A DNA stretch of 64,000 bases from Nonomuraea sp. NEAU-A123. Its GTDB lineage: Bacteria; Actinomycetota; Actinomycetes; Streptosporangiales; Streptosporangiaceae. The notes beneath the pieces are model-generated. The model was not told the DNA's origin. It saw only the letters and a list, made by a program, of their open reading frames with translations, and ran no database searches. Below, in pieces: positions 15,767-24,537 of this stretch; the stretch's first letter is position 1, and each line of letters begins with the position of its first letter. The position numbers and the translations under genes are program-made. The stretch spans positions 465,561-529,560 of the forward strand of contig NZ_JAHFZZ010000009.1 of NCBI RefSeq assembly GCF_018603905.1, written 5' to 3'.

Positions 15767-16852
15767 TCAGAACGGCTTGGCGCCGGTCCACGGCACCCCG
15801 GCGCGGGTCTCCGGCGTCTCGATGCGGAAGCGGGGCAGAGCCTCGGGGAAGTTCTCTCTCACGTACGTCACGAGATGTTCGCGTACGTCGCACTTGAGGT
15901 CCCAGGCGGAGGGCGAGTCGGCGGCGCTCATCAGCGCCCGCAGCTCGACCAGCCCGTTCGGCAGCACGTCGGTGACCTGGAGCGTCCAGTCCTTCTGGTC
16001 CCACAGCGGGTTTTCCTGGATGTAGCGGTAGAGCTCCTCGCGCAGCTTGTCGACCGGCACCGACCAGTCGACGCGCAGGAACACCACGGCGAGGACCCGG
16101 CTGCCGTGCCTGGTCCAGTTCTCGAACGGGTTCTGGGTGAAGTAGGAGACGGGCAGGACCATGCGGCGCTCGTCCCACAGGCGCACCACGACGTAGGTGA
16201 GCGTGAGCTCCTCGATCCTGCCCCACTCGTCGTTGACCACGACCACGTCGTCGAGACGGAGTGCGTCGCTGAAGGCGAGCTGGAGCCCGGCCAGCATGTT
16301 GCCGATGGTCGGCTGGGCGGCGATGCCGACGATGGCGCCCGCGATGCCCGCCGAGGCGAGCAGCCCGGCGCCCAGCGCCCGGACCTGCGGGAAGGAGAAG
16401 AGCATGGCGCCGACCGCCAGCACGACGATGGTCACGGCGGCGACGCGGCGGACCAGCCCGATCTGGGTCATGATCCGCCGTGCCCGGCGGTTGCGCTCTC
16501 CTTGGACGAGGACCAGCCGGTCCAGGACGACGTCGGTGAGGGCGTAGTTGGCCTGGACGATCAGCCAGGTGACGCAGGCGATGGTGACCAGGCCGAGCAC
16601 CCGGTCGACCGTGCCGCCGAGCTCGCGTTGGCGGACGGCCTCGCCGAGCATCCCCGGCGAGAACACCAGGTTGGCCGCCACCACGACCCCCACCGCGTAC
16701 GCCGGCCAGGTGCAGTGCTCCACCAGGTGCCGGGCGAGCCGCCATTTTCGGCCCACCCTGACCAGCAGCCGCCTGACCACCTCCACCACGAGAATGGCGC
16801 CCGCCACTGAAATGGCGAGGATGAGCCAGTCGGTCGGCGACTGCACGTTCAT
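15767..16852 (-). CDS. MscS-type mechanosensitive channel
   Basis: A 361-residue membrane protein. About four N-terminal helices precede the conserved MscS pore segment AGIAGAIVGIAAQPTIGNMLAGLQLAFSD (given here in parts: AGAIVGIAAQ and NMLAGLQLAF), followed by the beta domain with LDDVVVVNDEWGRIEELTLT. MscS channels open under membrane tension to release solutes on osmotic downshock. The pore helix is rich in Gly and Ala as expected. It ends 26 bp after the convergent EamA gene and stands just downstream of nrdB with a 12-bp gap, so it may be read through from the nrdAB operon. Confidence 0.88.
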   Translation of the reverse strand: MNVQSPTDWLILAISVAGAILVVEVVRRLLVRVGRKWRLARHLVEHCTWPAYAVGVVVAANLVFSPGMLGEAVRQRELGGTVDRVLGLVTIACVTWLIVQANYALTDVVLDRLVLVQGERNRRARRIMTQIGLVRRVAAVTIVVLAVGAMLFSFPQVRALGAGLLASAGIAGAIVGIAAQPTIGNMLAGLQLAFSDALRLDDVVVVNDEWGRIEELTLTYVVVRLWDERRMVLPVSYFTQNPFENWTRHGSRVLAVVFLRVDWSVPVDKLREELYRYIQENPLWDQKDWTLQVTDVLPNGLVELRALMSAADSPSAWDLKCDVREHLVTYVRENFPEALPRFRIETPETRAGVPWTGAKPF

Positions 16853-16864
16853 GCCCCCAATGTC

Positions 16865-17860
16865 TTAGAAAGCCTCATCAAAGGTCACATTGCCCTCAAC
16901 AGCCACTTGGTATGCGGACACCCGCCGTTCGAAGAAGTTGGCCAGCTCCTGCACGTCCTGCAGTTCCATGAAACCGAACGGGTTGGCCGTGCCGTACCTC
17001 TGGGGCAGCCCGAGCCGGGCCAGCCGCTGATCGGCGACGTATTGGAGGTATTCGCGCATCTGCTCGACGCTCATGCCGGGCATGCCATCGCCGCACAGGT
17101 CGCGGGCGAAGGCCAGCTCGGCGGCGACGGCCTCCTCTATCATGCGGATGACCTGCTCCCCCAGCTTGTCATCGAACAACTCGGGCTCCTCGGCCCGCAC
17201 GGTGTCGACCACGCTGAAAGCGAACTCCATGTGCATGGACTCGTCGCGGAAAACCCAGTTGGTGCCGGTGGCCAGCCCGCTGAGCAGGCCCCTCGACCGG
17301 AACCAGTATACGTAGGCGAACGCGCCGTAAAAGAAGAGCCCCTCGATGCAGGCGGCGAAGCAGATCAGGTTGAGCAGGAACTGCCGCCGCTCGTCCGCGG
17401 TCTCCAGCCGCCGGAGCCCGTTGATCGAGTCGATCCACTGGAAGCAGAACTCCGCCTTGTCCCTGATGGACGGAATGTGCTCGACGGCGCCGAACGCCTT
17501 GACCCGCTCCTCCAGGTCGGGCAGGTACGTGTCGAGCAGCGTCAGGTAGAACTGCACGTGCACGGCCTCCTCGAACAGCTGCCTGCTGAGATACAGGCGG
17601 GCTTCGGGAGCGTTGACGTGCTGATAGAGGTTGAGCACGAGGTTGTTGGCCACGATGGAGTCGCCGGTGGCGAAGAAGGCGACCAGCCGGTGGATCAGGT
17701 GGCGCTCCTGCGGCGTCATCTTGGCCAGGTCGGCGAGGTCGGAGTGCAGGTCCACCTCCTCGACGGTCCAGGTGTTGCGGATGGCGGCGCGGTAGCGCTC
17801 ATAGAAGTCCGGATAGCGCATGGGACGCAGGGTCAGGTCCATGCCGGGATCGAGCAGCAT
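16865..17860 (-). CDS. nrdB: Ribonucleotide reductase class Ia small subunit (R2)
   Basis: The 331-residue radical-generating subunit. All di-iron ligands can be placed: Asp67 (FFATGDSIV), Glu98 and His101 (FEEAVHVQFY), Glu173 (CIEGLFFY), and Glu207 and His210 (RDESMHMEF). Tyr105 is in the position of the stable tyrosyl radical of E. coli R2 (Tyr122). It partners NrdA encoded 24 bp upstream, giving deoxyribonucleotides from ribonucleoside diphosphates. The shared leader contains a cobalamin riboswitch. Confidence 0.92.
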   Translation of the reverse strand: MLLDPGMDLTLRPMRYPDFYERYRAAIRNTWTVEEVDLHSDLADLAKMTPQERHLIHRLVAFFATGDSIVANNLVLNLYQHVNAPEARLYLSRQLFEEAVHVQFYLTLLDTYLPDLEERVKAFGAVEHIPSIRDKAEFCFQWIDSINGLRRLETADERRQFLLNLICFAACIEGLFFYGAFAYVYWFRSRGLLSGLATGTNWVFRDESMHMEFAFSVVDTVRAEEPELFDDKLGEQVIRMIEEAVAAELAFARDLCGDGMPGMSVEQMREYLQYVADQRLARLGLPQRYGTANPFGFMELQDVQELANFFERRVSAYQVAVEGNVTFDEAF

Positions 17861-17884
17861 TGCGGAGGTCTCCGTTCGAGGGGG

Positions 17885-20077
17885 CTACTGGCAGGCTTCG
17901 CAGGTTTCCGGGTTCTCCAAGGAGCAGGCGACGGCGTTGACCGCGACCGTCGTCTGGGCGATCCGGGTGGCCGGGCGCGAGCGCAGGTAGTAGGTCGTCT
18001 TCAGGCCTTGCTTCCAGGCATAGGCGTACATCGAGGACAGCTTCCCGATCGTCGGGCTGGCCATGAACAGGTTGAGCGACTGCGACTGGTCGATGTACGG
18101 CTGCCGGGCCGCGGCCAGGTCGATGAGCGCCTTCTGCGGCAGCTCCCAGGCCGTGCGGTAGAGAACCTTGAGGTCACTGGGGATGCCGGGGATGTCCTGG
18201 ATCGAGCCGTCCGCCCGCTTGAGGTCGTCGCGCATCCGCTGCGTCCACAGCCCGCGAGCCTGCAGATCGGCCACCAGATAGCGGTTGACCTGGAGAAACT
18301 CACCCGACAGCGTCTCGCGCTTGAACACGTTGGACACCTGCGGCTCGATGCACTCGTAGCAACCGGCGATGGAGGCGATCGTCGCGGTCGGCGCGATGGC
18401 GACCATCAGCGAGTTACGCAGCCCGGTCGTGGCGATCTTCGCGCGCAGCGCGTCCCAGCGCGGCGACCCGGCGGCGTCGTAGTGGTCGGGGTGCAGGACG
18501 CCGGCCGCCGCCCTGGTGTCGGCGTACGACGGGTGCCGGCCGCGCTCGACGGCCAGGTCGGCGGAGGTGTCGTAGGCGGCCAGGGCGATCTCCTCGGCGA
18601 CGCGCGTGGACAGGCCCAGTGCCTCGGGCGAGTCGAACGGCAGCCTGAGCGTGAAGAACACGTCGGCCAGGCCCATCACGCCGAGCCCGATCGGCCGCCA
18701 GCGCTTGTTGGCCGCCTCGGCCTCGGGCGTCGGGTAGAAGCCCAGGTCGATGGTCCGGTCCAGGAAGCGCACGGCCGTACGGACGGTCTGGCGGAGCCGG
18801 GCCCAGTCGACGCCGTCGGCGGTCAGGTGGGCGGCGAGGTTGATCGAGCCGAGGTTGCACACCGCCGTCTCGCCGTCGCTGGTGACCTCGAGGATCTCGG
18901 TGCACAGGTTGGACAGGTGGATGACGTTCTCGGGCCTGGCCGTCTGGTTGGAGGTGCGGTTGGCGGCGTCCTTGAACGTCATCCAGCCGTTGCCGGTCTG
19001 GGCGAGGGTACGCATCATCCGGCCGTAGAGGGTCCGGGCGGGCAGTTGCCGGGTGTAGCGGCCCTCGGCCTCGTAGGCGCGGTAGGCGCGGGTGAACGCC
19101 TCGCCGTACAGGTCGGTGAGGTCGGGGACCTCCTTGGGGTCGAACAGCGACCAGACCTCGTCGGCCTCCACCCGGCGCATGAACTCGTCCGGCACCCAGT
19201 TGGCCAGGTTCAGGTTGTGCGTACGGCGGGCGTCCTCGCCCGTGTTGTCGCGCAGCTCCAGGAACTCCTCGACGTCGGCGTGCCAGGTCTCCAGGTAGAC
19301 GCAGGCCGCGCCCTTGCGCCGGCCGCCCTGGTTGACCGCGGCGACGGAGGAGTCGAGCGTGCGCAGCCAGGGCACGATGCCGTTGGAATGCCCGTTGGTG
19401 CCCCTGATAAGGGATCCGCGCGAGCGCACCCGGGTCCACGCGATGCCGATGCCTCCGGCGTACTTCGACAGCCTGGCCACCTGCCCGTAGCGGTCGTAGA
19501 TCGACTCCAGCTCGTCGCGCGGCGAGTCGAGCAGGAAGCACGACGACAGCTGCGGCCGGCGCGAACCCGAGTTGAACAGCGTCGGCGAGCTCGGCAGGTA
19601 CGACAGCGTGGACATGAGGGCATAGAGCTCGGCGGCCTCGGCGACCGTCTCCGACAGCCCGCAGGCCACACGCAGCAGGAAGTGCTGGGGCCGTTCGAGC
19701 ACTGCCCGCGACTCCGGGTGACGCAGCAGGTAGCGGTCGTAGACCGTACGCAGGCCGAAGTACTCGAAGCGCTCGTCCGCCTCGCCGGAGACGAGCGCGT
19801 CGAGCTCGGCGGCGTGGGCGCCGACGAAGGCGGCGAGCGAGTCCTGGATCAGCCCGGCGGCGTGGCTGGCGGCGATGGACTCGGAGAAGGTCCGTACGCC
19901 GTGCCCGGCCGCCTCGTCGGCGATCTCCTCGGCCAGGAGCCGGGCGGCGACCCGGGAGTTCGCCGGGTCGGTGATCACCCGGGCGGCGGCCTCCTCGATG
20001 GCCAGCCGCCGGTCGGCAGCGGCCGGCCGCTGGTCCACGGTGGCCGGGTGCCGGTCGGCCTCAATGATCTGCGTCAC
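17885..20077 (-). CDS. nrdA: Ribonucleotide reductase class Ia large subunit (R1)
   Basis: Catalytic subunit, 730 residues from GTG 20077, chosen because AGGAGAGAG stands just before it. Active-site parts are present: LSSCFLLDSP (redox cysteine), NLCTEILEV (Asn, Cys and Glu of the catalytic loop), AVCNLGSINL (second redox cysteine), PTATIASIAG, and a C-terminal CEACQ pair for thiol exchange. The ATP-cone that normally sits at the N-terminus of R1 and turns the enzyme off with dATP is not visible; the protein passes from a short leader almost directly into the helical domain (ANSRVAARLLAEE). Transcribed with nrdB and preceded by a cobalamin riboswitch. In Streptomyces the class Ia enzyme is repressed by B12 in this way, in favour of the B12-dependent class II enzyme. 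Confidence 0.93.
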   Translation of the reverse strand: MTQIIEADRHPATVDQRPAAADRRLAIEEAAARVITDPANSRVAARLLAEEIADEAAGHGVRTFSESIAASHAAGLIQDSLAAFVGAHAAELDALVSGEADERFEYFGLRTVYDRYLLRHPESRAVLERPQHFLLRVACGLSETVAEAAELYALMSTLSYLPSSPTLFNSGSRRPQLSSCFLLDSPRDELESIYDRYGQVARLSKYAGGIGIAWTRVRSRGSLIRGTNGHSNGIVPWLRTLDSSVAAVNQGGRRKGAACVYLETWHADVEEFLELRDNTGEDARRTHNLNLANWVPDEFMRRVEADEVWSLFDPKEVPDLTDLYGEAFTRAYRAYEAEGRYTRQLPARTLYGRMMRTLAQTGNGWMTFKDAANRTSNQTARPENVIHLSNLCTEILEVTSDGETAVCNLGSINLAAHLTADGVDWARLRQTVRTAVRFLDRTIDLGFYPTPEAEAANKRWRPIGLGVMGLADVFFTLRLPFDSPEALGLSTRVAEEIALAAYDTSADLAVERGRHPSYADTRAAAGVLHPDHYDAAGSPRWDALRAKIATTGLRNSLMVAIAPTATIASIAGCYECIEPQVSNVFKRETLSGEFLQVNRYLVADLQARGLWTQRMRDDLKRADGSIQDIPGIPSDLKVLYRTAWELPQKALIDLAAARQPYIDQSQSLNLFMASPTIGKLSSMYAYAWKQGLKTTYYLRSRPATRIAQTTVAVNAVACSLENPETCEACQ

Positions 20078-20209
20078 GTGCTCTCTCCTCGCGAGCTCAT
20101 CCTCGTGAGTGCGCGCGAGAGCACGGCGGCGCTGGGTTCCCCGGCCGCGACGCCCCCGGCCCTCCCTCGAGGCCCTGGACACTTCGATGGGCGGAGCCGG
20201 GTGGCTCCC

Positions 20210-20402
20210 CCAACGTCACCGGCAGGTCTTCGGGCTCGCGGGCGTGGTCCCTATGGGGCCTCCTACTGGCCGTCGCTTCCCGGATCTCTCCAGTGCTCGT
20301 GACGGCGGTTGTTCCCGCTCACCGCTGCGGGGCAGCCCCGGAATCGCACCGGGTTCCCTTTTGCTCCGCCCCGAGGGGCGAACCAGCGACGACCAGGATC
20401 CT
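20210..20402 (-). promoter_or_regulatory. Cobalamin (B12) riboswitch upstream of nrdAB
   Basis: On the minus strand the leader shows the conserved AdoCbl aptamer blocks in order: GGGAACCCGGTGCGATTCC, GGGGCTGCCCCGCAGCGGTG, a CACTGG segment, GGGAAGCGACGGCCAGTAGG, and the closing GCCCGAAGACCTGCCGG. The last block is a B12-box variant (consensus GCCACTG partner). The aptamer lies about 135-320 nt before the nrdA start, and the region from 20080 to 20210 would be the expression platform. Binding of B12 is expected to lower nrdAB expression. Confidence 0.92.
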
Positions 20403-20406
20403 ACAT

Positions 20407-21372
20407 CTAGTGGCCCTTCTCGCAACTACCCCAGCATGTTGTGTCAGCCGTATCGAGCATGCCGAGATCGCGGAGCACGGCCCTGGTCCTGCCGATCTCC
20501 GAGGCGAGCCACTGTTCGAAGTCGTCGCCGCTGAGCGGGATCGAGGTCCATCCCTCCGTACGGCAGGCCGCCCGCCAGGCGGCGGACTCCGTGACCTCGT
20601 CGCAGAGCCGGATGGCGAAGTCCTTTCTGTCGTCGGACATCCCCTCGGGCCCGACCGCCGCGCACCAGTCGGCGAAGTCGAGCCGCACCCCGCACTCCAG
20701 CAGGCTCGGCGCCTCGACACCGTCCACCCGGCGCGCGCTGGAGACGGCGAGCACCCGCACCCAGCCCTTGTCGATGGCCTTGCGCCAGTCCGCGAGCGTG
20801 CCGGTCGCCGCCGCGGCCTTGCCGCCGAGGAGCGCCGACGTGGCCTCCGCGCTGCCGGGGAAGCCGGTGTAGTCGACCTGCCGCGTGTCGGCGCCGAGTC
20901 CCTTGGCGATCAGCCCGAACAGCAGGTGGTCGGGCTCGCCCTGCGGCCCGCCCGTCAGCGGCGTCTGGTCGGGGTGGGCGAGCAGGTGCGCGCCGAACTG
21001 GTCGAAGGTGGCGAACTTGGAATTGGCGGGCACCACCACGACCTCGATCTGCCCGGTGAGCCTGGCCAGCGGGGTGGCGGTGTCGAGCAGCGACAGCCCG
21101 TTGTTGAGCTCGGTCGCGGCCAGCGCGGGCAGCCCGGTGACGGTGATCCTGGTGGCGGGCGGGGTGCCGGAGACGGGGAAACCCTCCCCGCGGGCGGCCT
21201 CGACGAGCGCCCGGGCGACGCGGGCCCAGCGTCCGCCGCCGGGCACGATCGCGAACCGGCCCAAGACGCGGGCCGCGTTGACGGCGCTGCTTCCGAGGTT
21301 GCTCTCCGTGCCACATCCTGCCGCGCAGGCCATCATCCCGAGGCCGAGCGCGAAGAACCCCCGTCGGCGCAT
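20407..21372 (-). CDS. TctC/Bug-type solute-binding lipoprotein, orphan
   Basis: A 321-residue exported lipoprotein related to the receptors of tripartite tricarboxylate transporters (Bug family). The signal sequence has RRRGFFALGLGMMACAAGC, with AAGC as lipobox. Motifs of the family include VVVPANSKFATFDQF, the long loop HPDQTPLTGGPQGEPDHL and TSALLGGKAAAATGTLAD. No TctA or TctB membrane genes are near, so it may serve a remote transporter or act as a sensor. Start ATG 21372 has GGGAGGGAC upstream; the frame itself runs 24 bp further. Its stop lies right before the riboswitch. Confidence 0.8.
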   Translation of the reverse strand: MRRRGFFALGLGMMACAAGCGTESNLGSSAVNAARVLGRFAIVPGGGRWARVARALVEAARGEGFPVSGTPPATRITVTGLPALAATELNNGLSLLDTATPLARLTGQIEVVVVPANSKFATFDQFGAHLLAHPDQTPLTGGPQGEPDHLLFGLIAKGLGADTRQVDYTGFPGSAEATSALLGGKAAAATGTLADWRKAIDKGWVRVLAVSSARRVDGVEAPSLLECGVRLDFADWCAAVGPEGMSDDRKDFAIRLCDEVTESAAWRAACRTEGWTSIPLSGDDFEQWLASEIGRTRAVLRDLGMLDTADTTCWGSCEKGH

Positions 21373-21478
21373 GGCGTCCCTCCCCTCGCACCCCAATAAC
21401 TACCCCACGTCACCGACACTTAACTCATCGTCACACATCGGGCACTCACTACCGGAGATCACGAAAAGTCACGAAAAG

Positions 21479-22282
21479 CTAGGAGTGCTTCTTGCCGACG
21501 CCGACGAGCAGGTACGAGGGCAGTGAGGGCTCGCTGACCAGCCTGGGCCGGTCGGGACGCCAGTCGGGGGCGTGCACCAGGCCCGGCTCGACCAGGTCGA
21601 AGTCCCCGAAGAACGCCCGGATCTCCCCCGGGGTCCGGTCGGTGCCGGCCCCGGCCGACGCGGTCCGGTGGAGCGCCGCCGCGCCCTCCCCGAAGCGCCC
21701 CCGTGAGGTCGCGTGGGTGAGCACCAGATGGCTGCCGGGCGCCACCGCCTCGCGCAGCCTGGTCACCATCTTGCCCGGGTCGCGAACGTCGGGGAGGAAG
21801 TGCAGGATTGACACCAGCAGCACGCCCACCGGCTCGTTCATGTCGAGGAAGCGGGCGGCCTGAGCCAGCACCTCGTCGGGGTCGAGCAGGTCGGCCTGGA
21901 CGAAGACGGCCCGGCCCGCCTCCTCCAGCAGCGCTCTGGCGTGCGTGGCGACGACCGGGTCACGATCGACGTAGACGACTTTCGCCTCCGGCGCCACCTC
22001 ATGCACGTTGCCCTGGGTCGGCAGCCCGCTGCCCAGGTCGAGGAACTGGCGGATGCCCGCGTCCACCAGGTAACGGACCGCACGCTGGAGGAAGGCCCGA
22101 TTGGCCCGCGCGAGGGGGACGGCTTGCGGGATCAGCGCCGCAAGCCGGTCGATCGCCTCACGATCGATGGCGTAGTTGTCCGTGCCACCGAGCATGTAAT
22201 CGTACATTCGTGCGAGATTTGGCGTGTGAGCATGGAACTCGGGCACAGTTTCGATCTTAAGTCCTGCCGGTCCACTTATCAC
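21479..22282 (-). CDS. DUF574-family SAM-dependent methyltransferase (paralogue 1)
   Basis: A 267-residue protein of the actinobacterial Methyltransf_19/DUF574 family. The family opening is TPNLARMYDYMLGGTDNYAID. The SAM-binding loop is FLDLGSGLPTQGNVHEVA, followed by VVYVDRDPVV, and later MNEPVGVLLVSILHFLPD. Substrates of this large family are mostly unknown. The true start may lie inside the frame. Two further paralogues are found at 32295 and 61077. It is a single gene here, between the lipoprotein and glmS. Confidence 0.88.
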   Translation of the reverse strand: MISGPAGLKIETVPEFHAHTPNLARMYDYMLGGTDNYAIDREAIDRLAALIPQAVPLARANRAFLQRAVRYLVDAGIRQFLDLGSGLPTQGNVHEVAPEAKVVYVDRDPVVATHARALLEEAGRAVFVQADLLDPDEVLAQAARFLDMNEPVGVLLVSILHFLPDVRDPGKMVTRLREAVAPGSHLVLTHATSRGRFGEGAAALHRTASAGAGTDRTPGEIRAFFGDFDLVEPGLVHAPDWRPDRPRLVSEPSLPSYLLVGVGKKHS

Positions 22283-22319
22283 GGGCTATGTGCCTATTGT
22301 TGCCGCCGTGTCGTAGCAG

Positions 22320-24140
22320 TTACTCGACTGTGACGCTCTTAGCCAAATTGCGTGGCTTATCTACATCGCGGCCGAGTGCCACGGCGGCGTGATACGCCAG
22401 CAGTTGCAGCGGGATCGTGAGCAGGATCGGGTCGAGCTCGATCTCGTTCTTCGGCACCACGATGACGTCGTCGGCCAGCTTGGCGTCGGGTTCGCGGTGG
22501 CCCACCATGAGCACCTTTCCGCCGCGGGCGCGAATCTCGCCGAGCGTGGTGAGGTTCTTGTCGAGCAGTTCGTCGTCGGGGACGATCGCCACCGTCGGCA
22601 TTTCCGGCCCGATAAGGGCGAGCGGTCCGTGCTTGAGCTCGCTGGCCGGATAAGCCTCGGCGTGCACGTACGAGATCTCCTTGAGTTTCTGCGCGCCTTC
22701 GCGGGCCACGGGATAACCGCGGACCCGGCCGACGAACATCATGCTCGGATAATTCGCGTACTTCCGCGCGAGCTCGGCGATCTTGTCGCCCTGGGCCAGG
22801 ATCTCCTCGATCTGGCCGGGCAGCCTGCGCAGGCCCTCGCAGACGCGGCGGCCGTCGGCGGGCGAGAGGTCGTGCACCCGGCCGAAGTGCAGCGCGAGCA
22901 GCGCGAACGCCAGTGACGTGGAGGTGAACGCCTTGGTCGAGGCGACCGAGACCTCGGGCCCGGCGTGCAGGTAGACGCCGCCGTCGACCTCGCGGGCGAT
23001 GGCGCTGCCGACGGCGTTGACGATGCCGATGACCCGGCCGCCCTTGCGCTTGAGCTCCTGCACGGCCGCGAGCGTGTCGTACGTCTCGCCCGACTGGCTG
23101 ATCGCCACGTAGAGCGTGTCGGGGTCGACGACCGGGTTGCGGTAGCGGAACTCGCTGGCGGGCTCGGCGTCGGCCGGGATGCGGGCCAGCTCCTCGATGA
23201 GCTGCGCACCGATCTGGCCGGAGTAGTAGGCGGAACCGCAGCCGATGATCTTCACTCGGCGGAAGGAGCGGGTCTCGCGGGCGTCCATGTTCAGGCCGCC
23301 CAGGTGGGCGATGTGGAAGCGCTCGTCGAGGCGGCCGCTCATGGTGCGCGAGACTGTGTCGGGCTGCTCGGAGATCTCCTTGAGCAGGTAGTGCTCGTAG
23401 CCGCCCGTGTCGTAGTGCCCGGCGTCCCAGTCGACGGTCAGCGGCTCCTTGGCGGTCTCGCGCGCGTCGCTTGCGAAGGTGTGGAACCCGTCGGCCTTGA
23501 GCACGGCCAGCTCGCCGTCCTCCAGGTGCACGACCTGGCGGGTGTAGCGGACGAGCGCGGCCACGTCGGAGGCGGCGAACATCTCCTTCTCGCCGATGCC
23601 GAGCACGATCGGGCTGCCGTTGCGGGCCACCACCACCTCGCCGGGCCGCTCGCTGTCGACCACCGCGATGCCGTACGTGCCGACGATGCTCTTGAGCGCC
23701 TTCCTGACGGCCTCCTCCAGCGTGTCGGTCTCCTCGGCGGTACGGGCGATCAGGTGCGCGAGCACCTCGGTGTCGGTCTCGGAGACGAACACCGCCCCGT
23801 CGGCGGTCAGCTTGGCGCGCAGCTCGTTGGCGTTCTCGATGATGCCGTTGTGCACGACCGCGATCCGCTCGTCGGTCGACAGGTGCGGGTGCGCGTTGAC
23901 GTCACTGGGCACGCCGTGGGTGGCCCACCGCGTATGGCCGATGCCGAGACCGCCCTTGAACCTCGGGGGTACGACCTTCGCCAGGTCGGCGACCCTGCCC
24001 TTGACCTTGCGTACCTTGAGCCCCTTGTTGGACACGACGACGCCGGCCGAGTCGTAGCCTCGGTACTCCAACCGTTGCAGGCCCTCCAGCAGGATAGGCG
24101 CCGCGTCCTTCGAACCGACATAAGCCACGATTCCGCACAT
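22320..24140 (-). CDS. glmS: Glutamine-fructose-6-phosphate aminotransferase
   Basis: 606 residues, full length. It makes glucosamine-6-phosphate from fructose-6-phosphate and glutamine, the first step towards UDP-GlcNAc and the cell wall. The N-terminal glutaminase begins MCGIVAYVG with nucleophile Cys2 and has RLEYRGYDSAG, GHTRWATHG and HNGIIEN. Two SIS sugar-isomerase domains follow (IGCGSAYYSGQIG, ISQSGETYDT; later AEAYPASELKHGPLAL). The C-terminus DKPRNLAKSVTVE is the classic end, with the catalytic Lys. AGGAG precedes the start. Confidence 0.96.
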   Translation of the reverse strand: MCGIVAYVGSKDAAPILLEGLQRLEYRGYDSAGVVVSNKGLKVRKVKGRVADLAKVVPPRFKGGLGIGHTRWATHGVPSDVNAHPHLSTDERIAVVHNGIIENANELRAKLTADGAVFVSETDTEVLAHLIARTAEETDTLEEAVRKALKSIVGTYGIAVVDSERPGEVVVARNGSPIVLGIGEKEMFAASDVAALVRYTRQVVHLEDGELAVLKADGFHTFASDARETAKEPLTVDWDAGHYDTGGYEHYLLKEISEQPDTVSRTMSGRLDERFHIAHLGGLNMDARETRSFRRVKIIGCGSAYYSGQIGAQLIEELARIPADAEPASEFRYRNPVVDPDTLYVAISQSGETYDTLAAVQELKRKGGRVIGIVNAVGSAIAREVDGGVYLHAGPEVSVASTKAFTSTSLAFALLALHFGRVHDLSPADGRRVCEGLRRLPGQIEEILAQGDKIAELARKYANYPSMMFVGRVRGYPVAREGAQKLKEISYVHAEAYPASELKHGPLALIGPEMPTVAIVPDDELLDKNLTTLGEIRARGGKVLMVGHREPDAKLADDVIVVPKNEIELDPILLTIPLQLLAYHAAVALGRDVDKPRNLAKSVTVE

Positions 24141-24192
24141 CCGACGCTCTCCTCTGTCCGCTGATACTAGCTTTTCTGCTGTTTTGTACGTT

Positions 24193-24501
24193 TTATCCGT
24201 ACACGATCCGGCGCAGTTGCCGGAGCGACAGCTCCGGCGGTGCCACCCGGCGCCCGCGCAGCTCCGCGGCGACCCGGGGGAAGATCTCGTCGTTGGTGAG
24301 GCCGCGGGACTTCAGCTCGCCGTGCCGCCGCCGGACGAACTCCTCGACCGGCTCGGAGAAGTACGACAGCACGTCGGCGACCACGCGCGCCGCCTCACCG
24401 GGACCGAGACCGCTGGTCCTGACGAGATGGGCGACGAGGTCTTCGAAGGGATGCCGTGCCGGGGACACAGACGAGGACACTACGCAGCCGGGATACGACA
24501 T
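24193..24501 (-). CDS. Small protein of unknown function
   Basis: A 102-residue soluble protein. I do not recognise the family. It is mainly helical by composition, with PFEDLVAHLVRTSGLGPGEA and FVRRRHGELKSRGLTNDEI as its most structured parts. It lies between the ABC permease gene and glmS on the same strand. A perfect 28-bp palindrome occupies the gap upstream, so it may be regulated on its own. A start further inside the frame is possible. Confidence 0.55.
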   Translation of the reverse strand: MSYPGCVVSSSVSPARHPFEDLVAHLVRTSGLGPGEAARVVADVLSYFSEPVEEFVRRRHGELKSRGLTNDEIFPRVAAELRGRRVAPPELSLRQLRRIVYG

Positions 24502-24505
24502 GCCA

Positions 24506-24533
24506 ATATCCTGCCCGAAATCGGGCAGGATAT
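24506..24533. promoter_or_regulatory. Perfect 28-bp palindrome
   Basis: Arms ATATCCTGCCCGA and TCGGGCAGGATAT flank a central AA. It fills the 36-bp gap between the ABC permease stop and the start of the small protein. It may be an operator for the small gene; as a hairpin it lacks a T-tract. Confidence 0.65.
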
Positions 24534-24537
24534 GCTC

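Noticed and set aside
20109..20534. Open frames across the nrdA leader
   Set aside because: They overlap the conserved cobalamin aptamer and lack ribosome sites.
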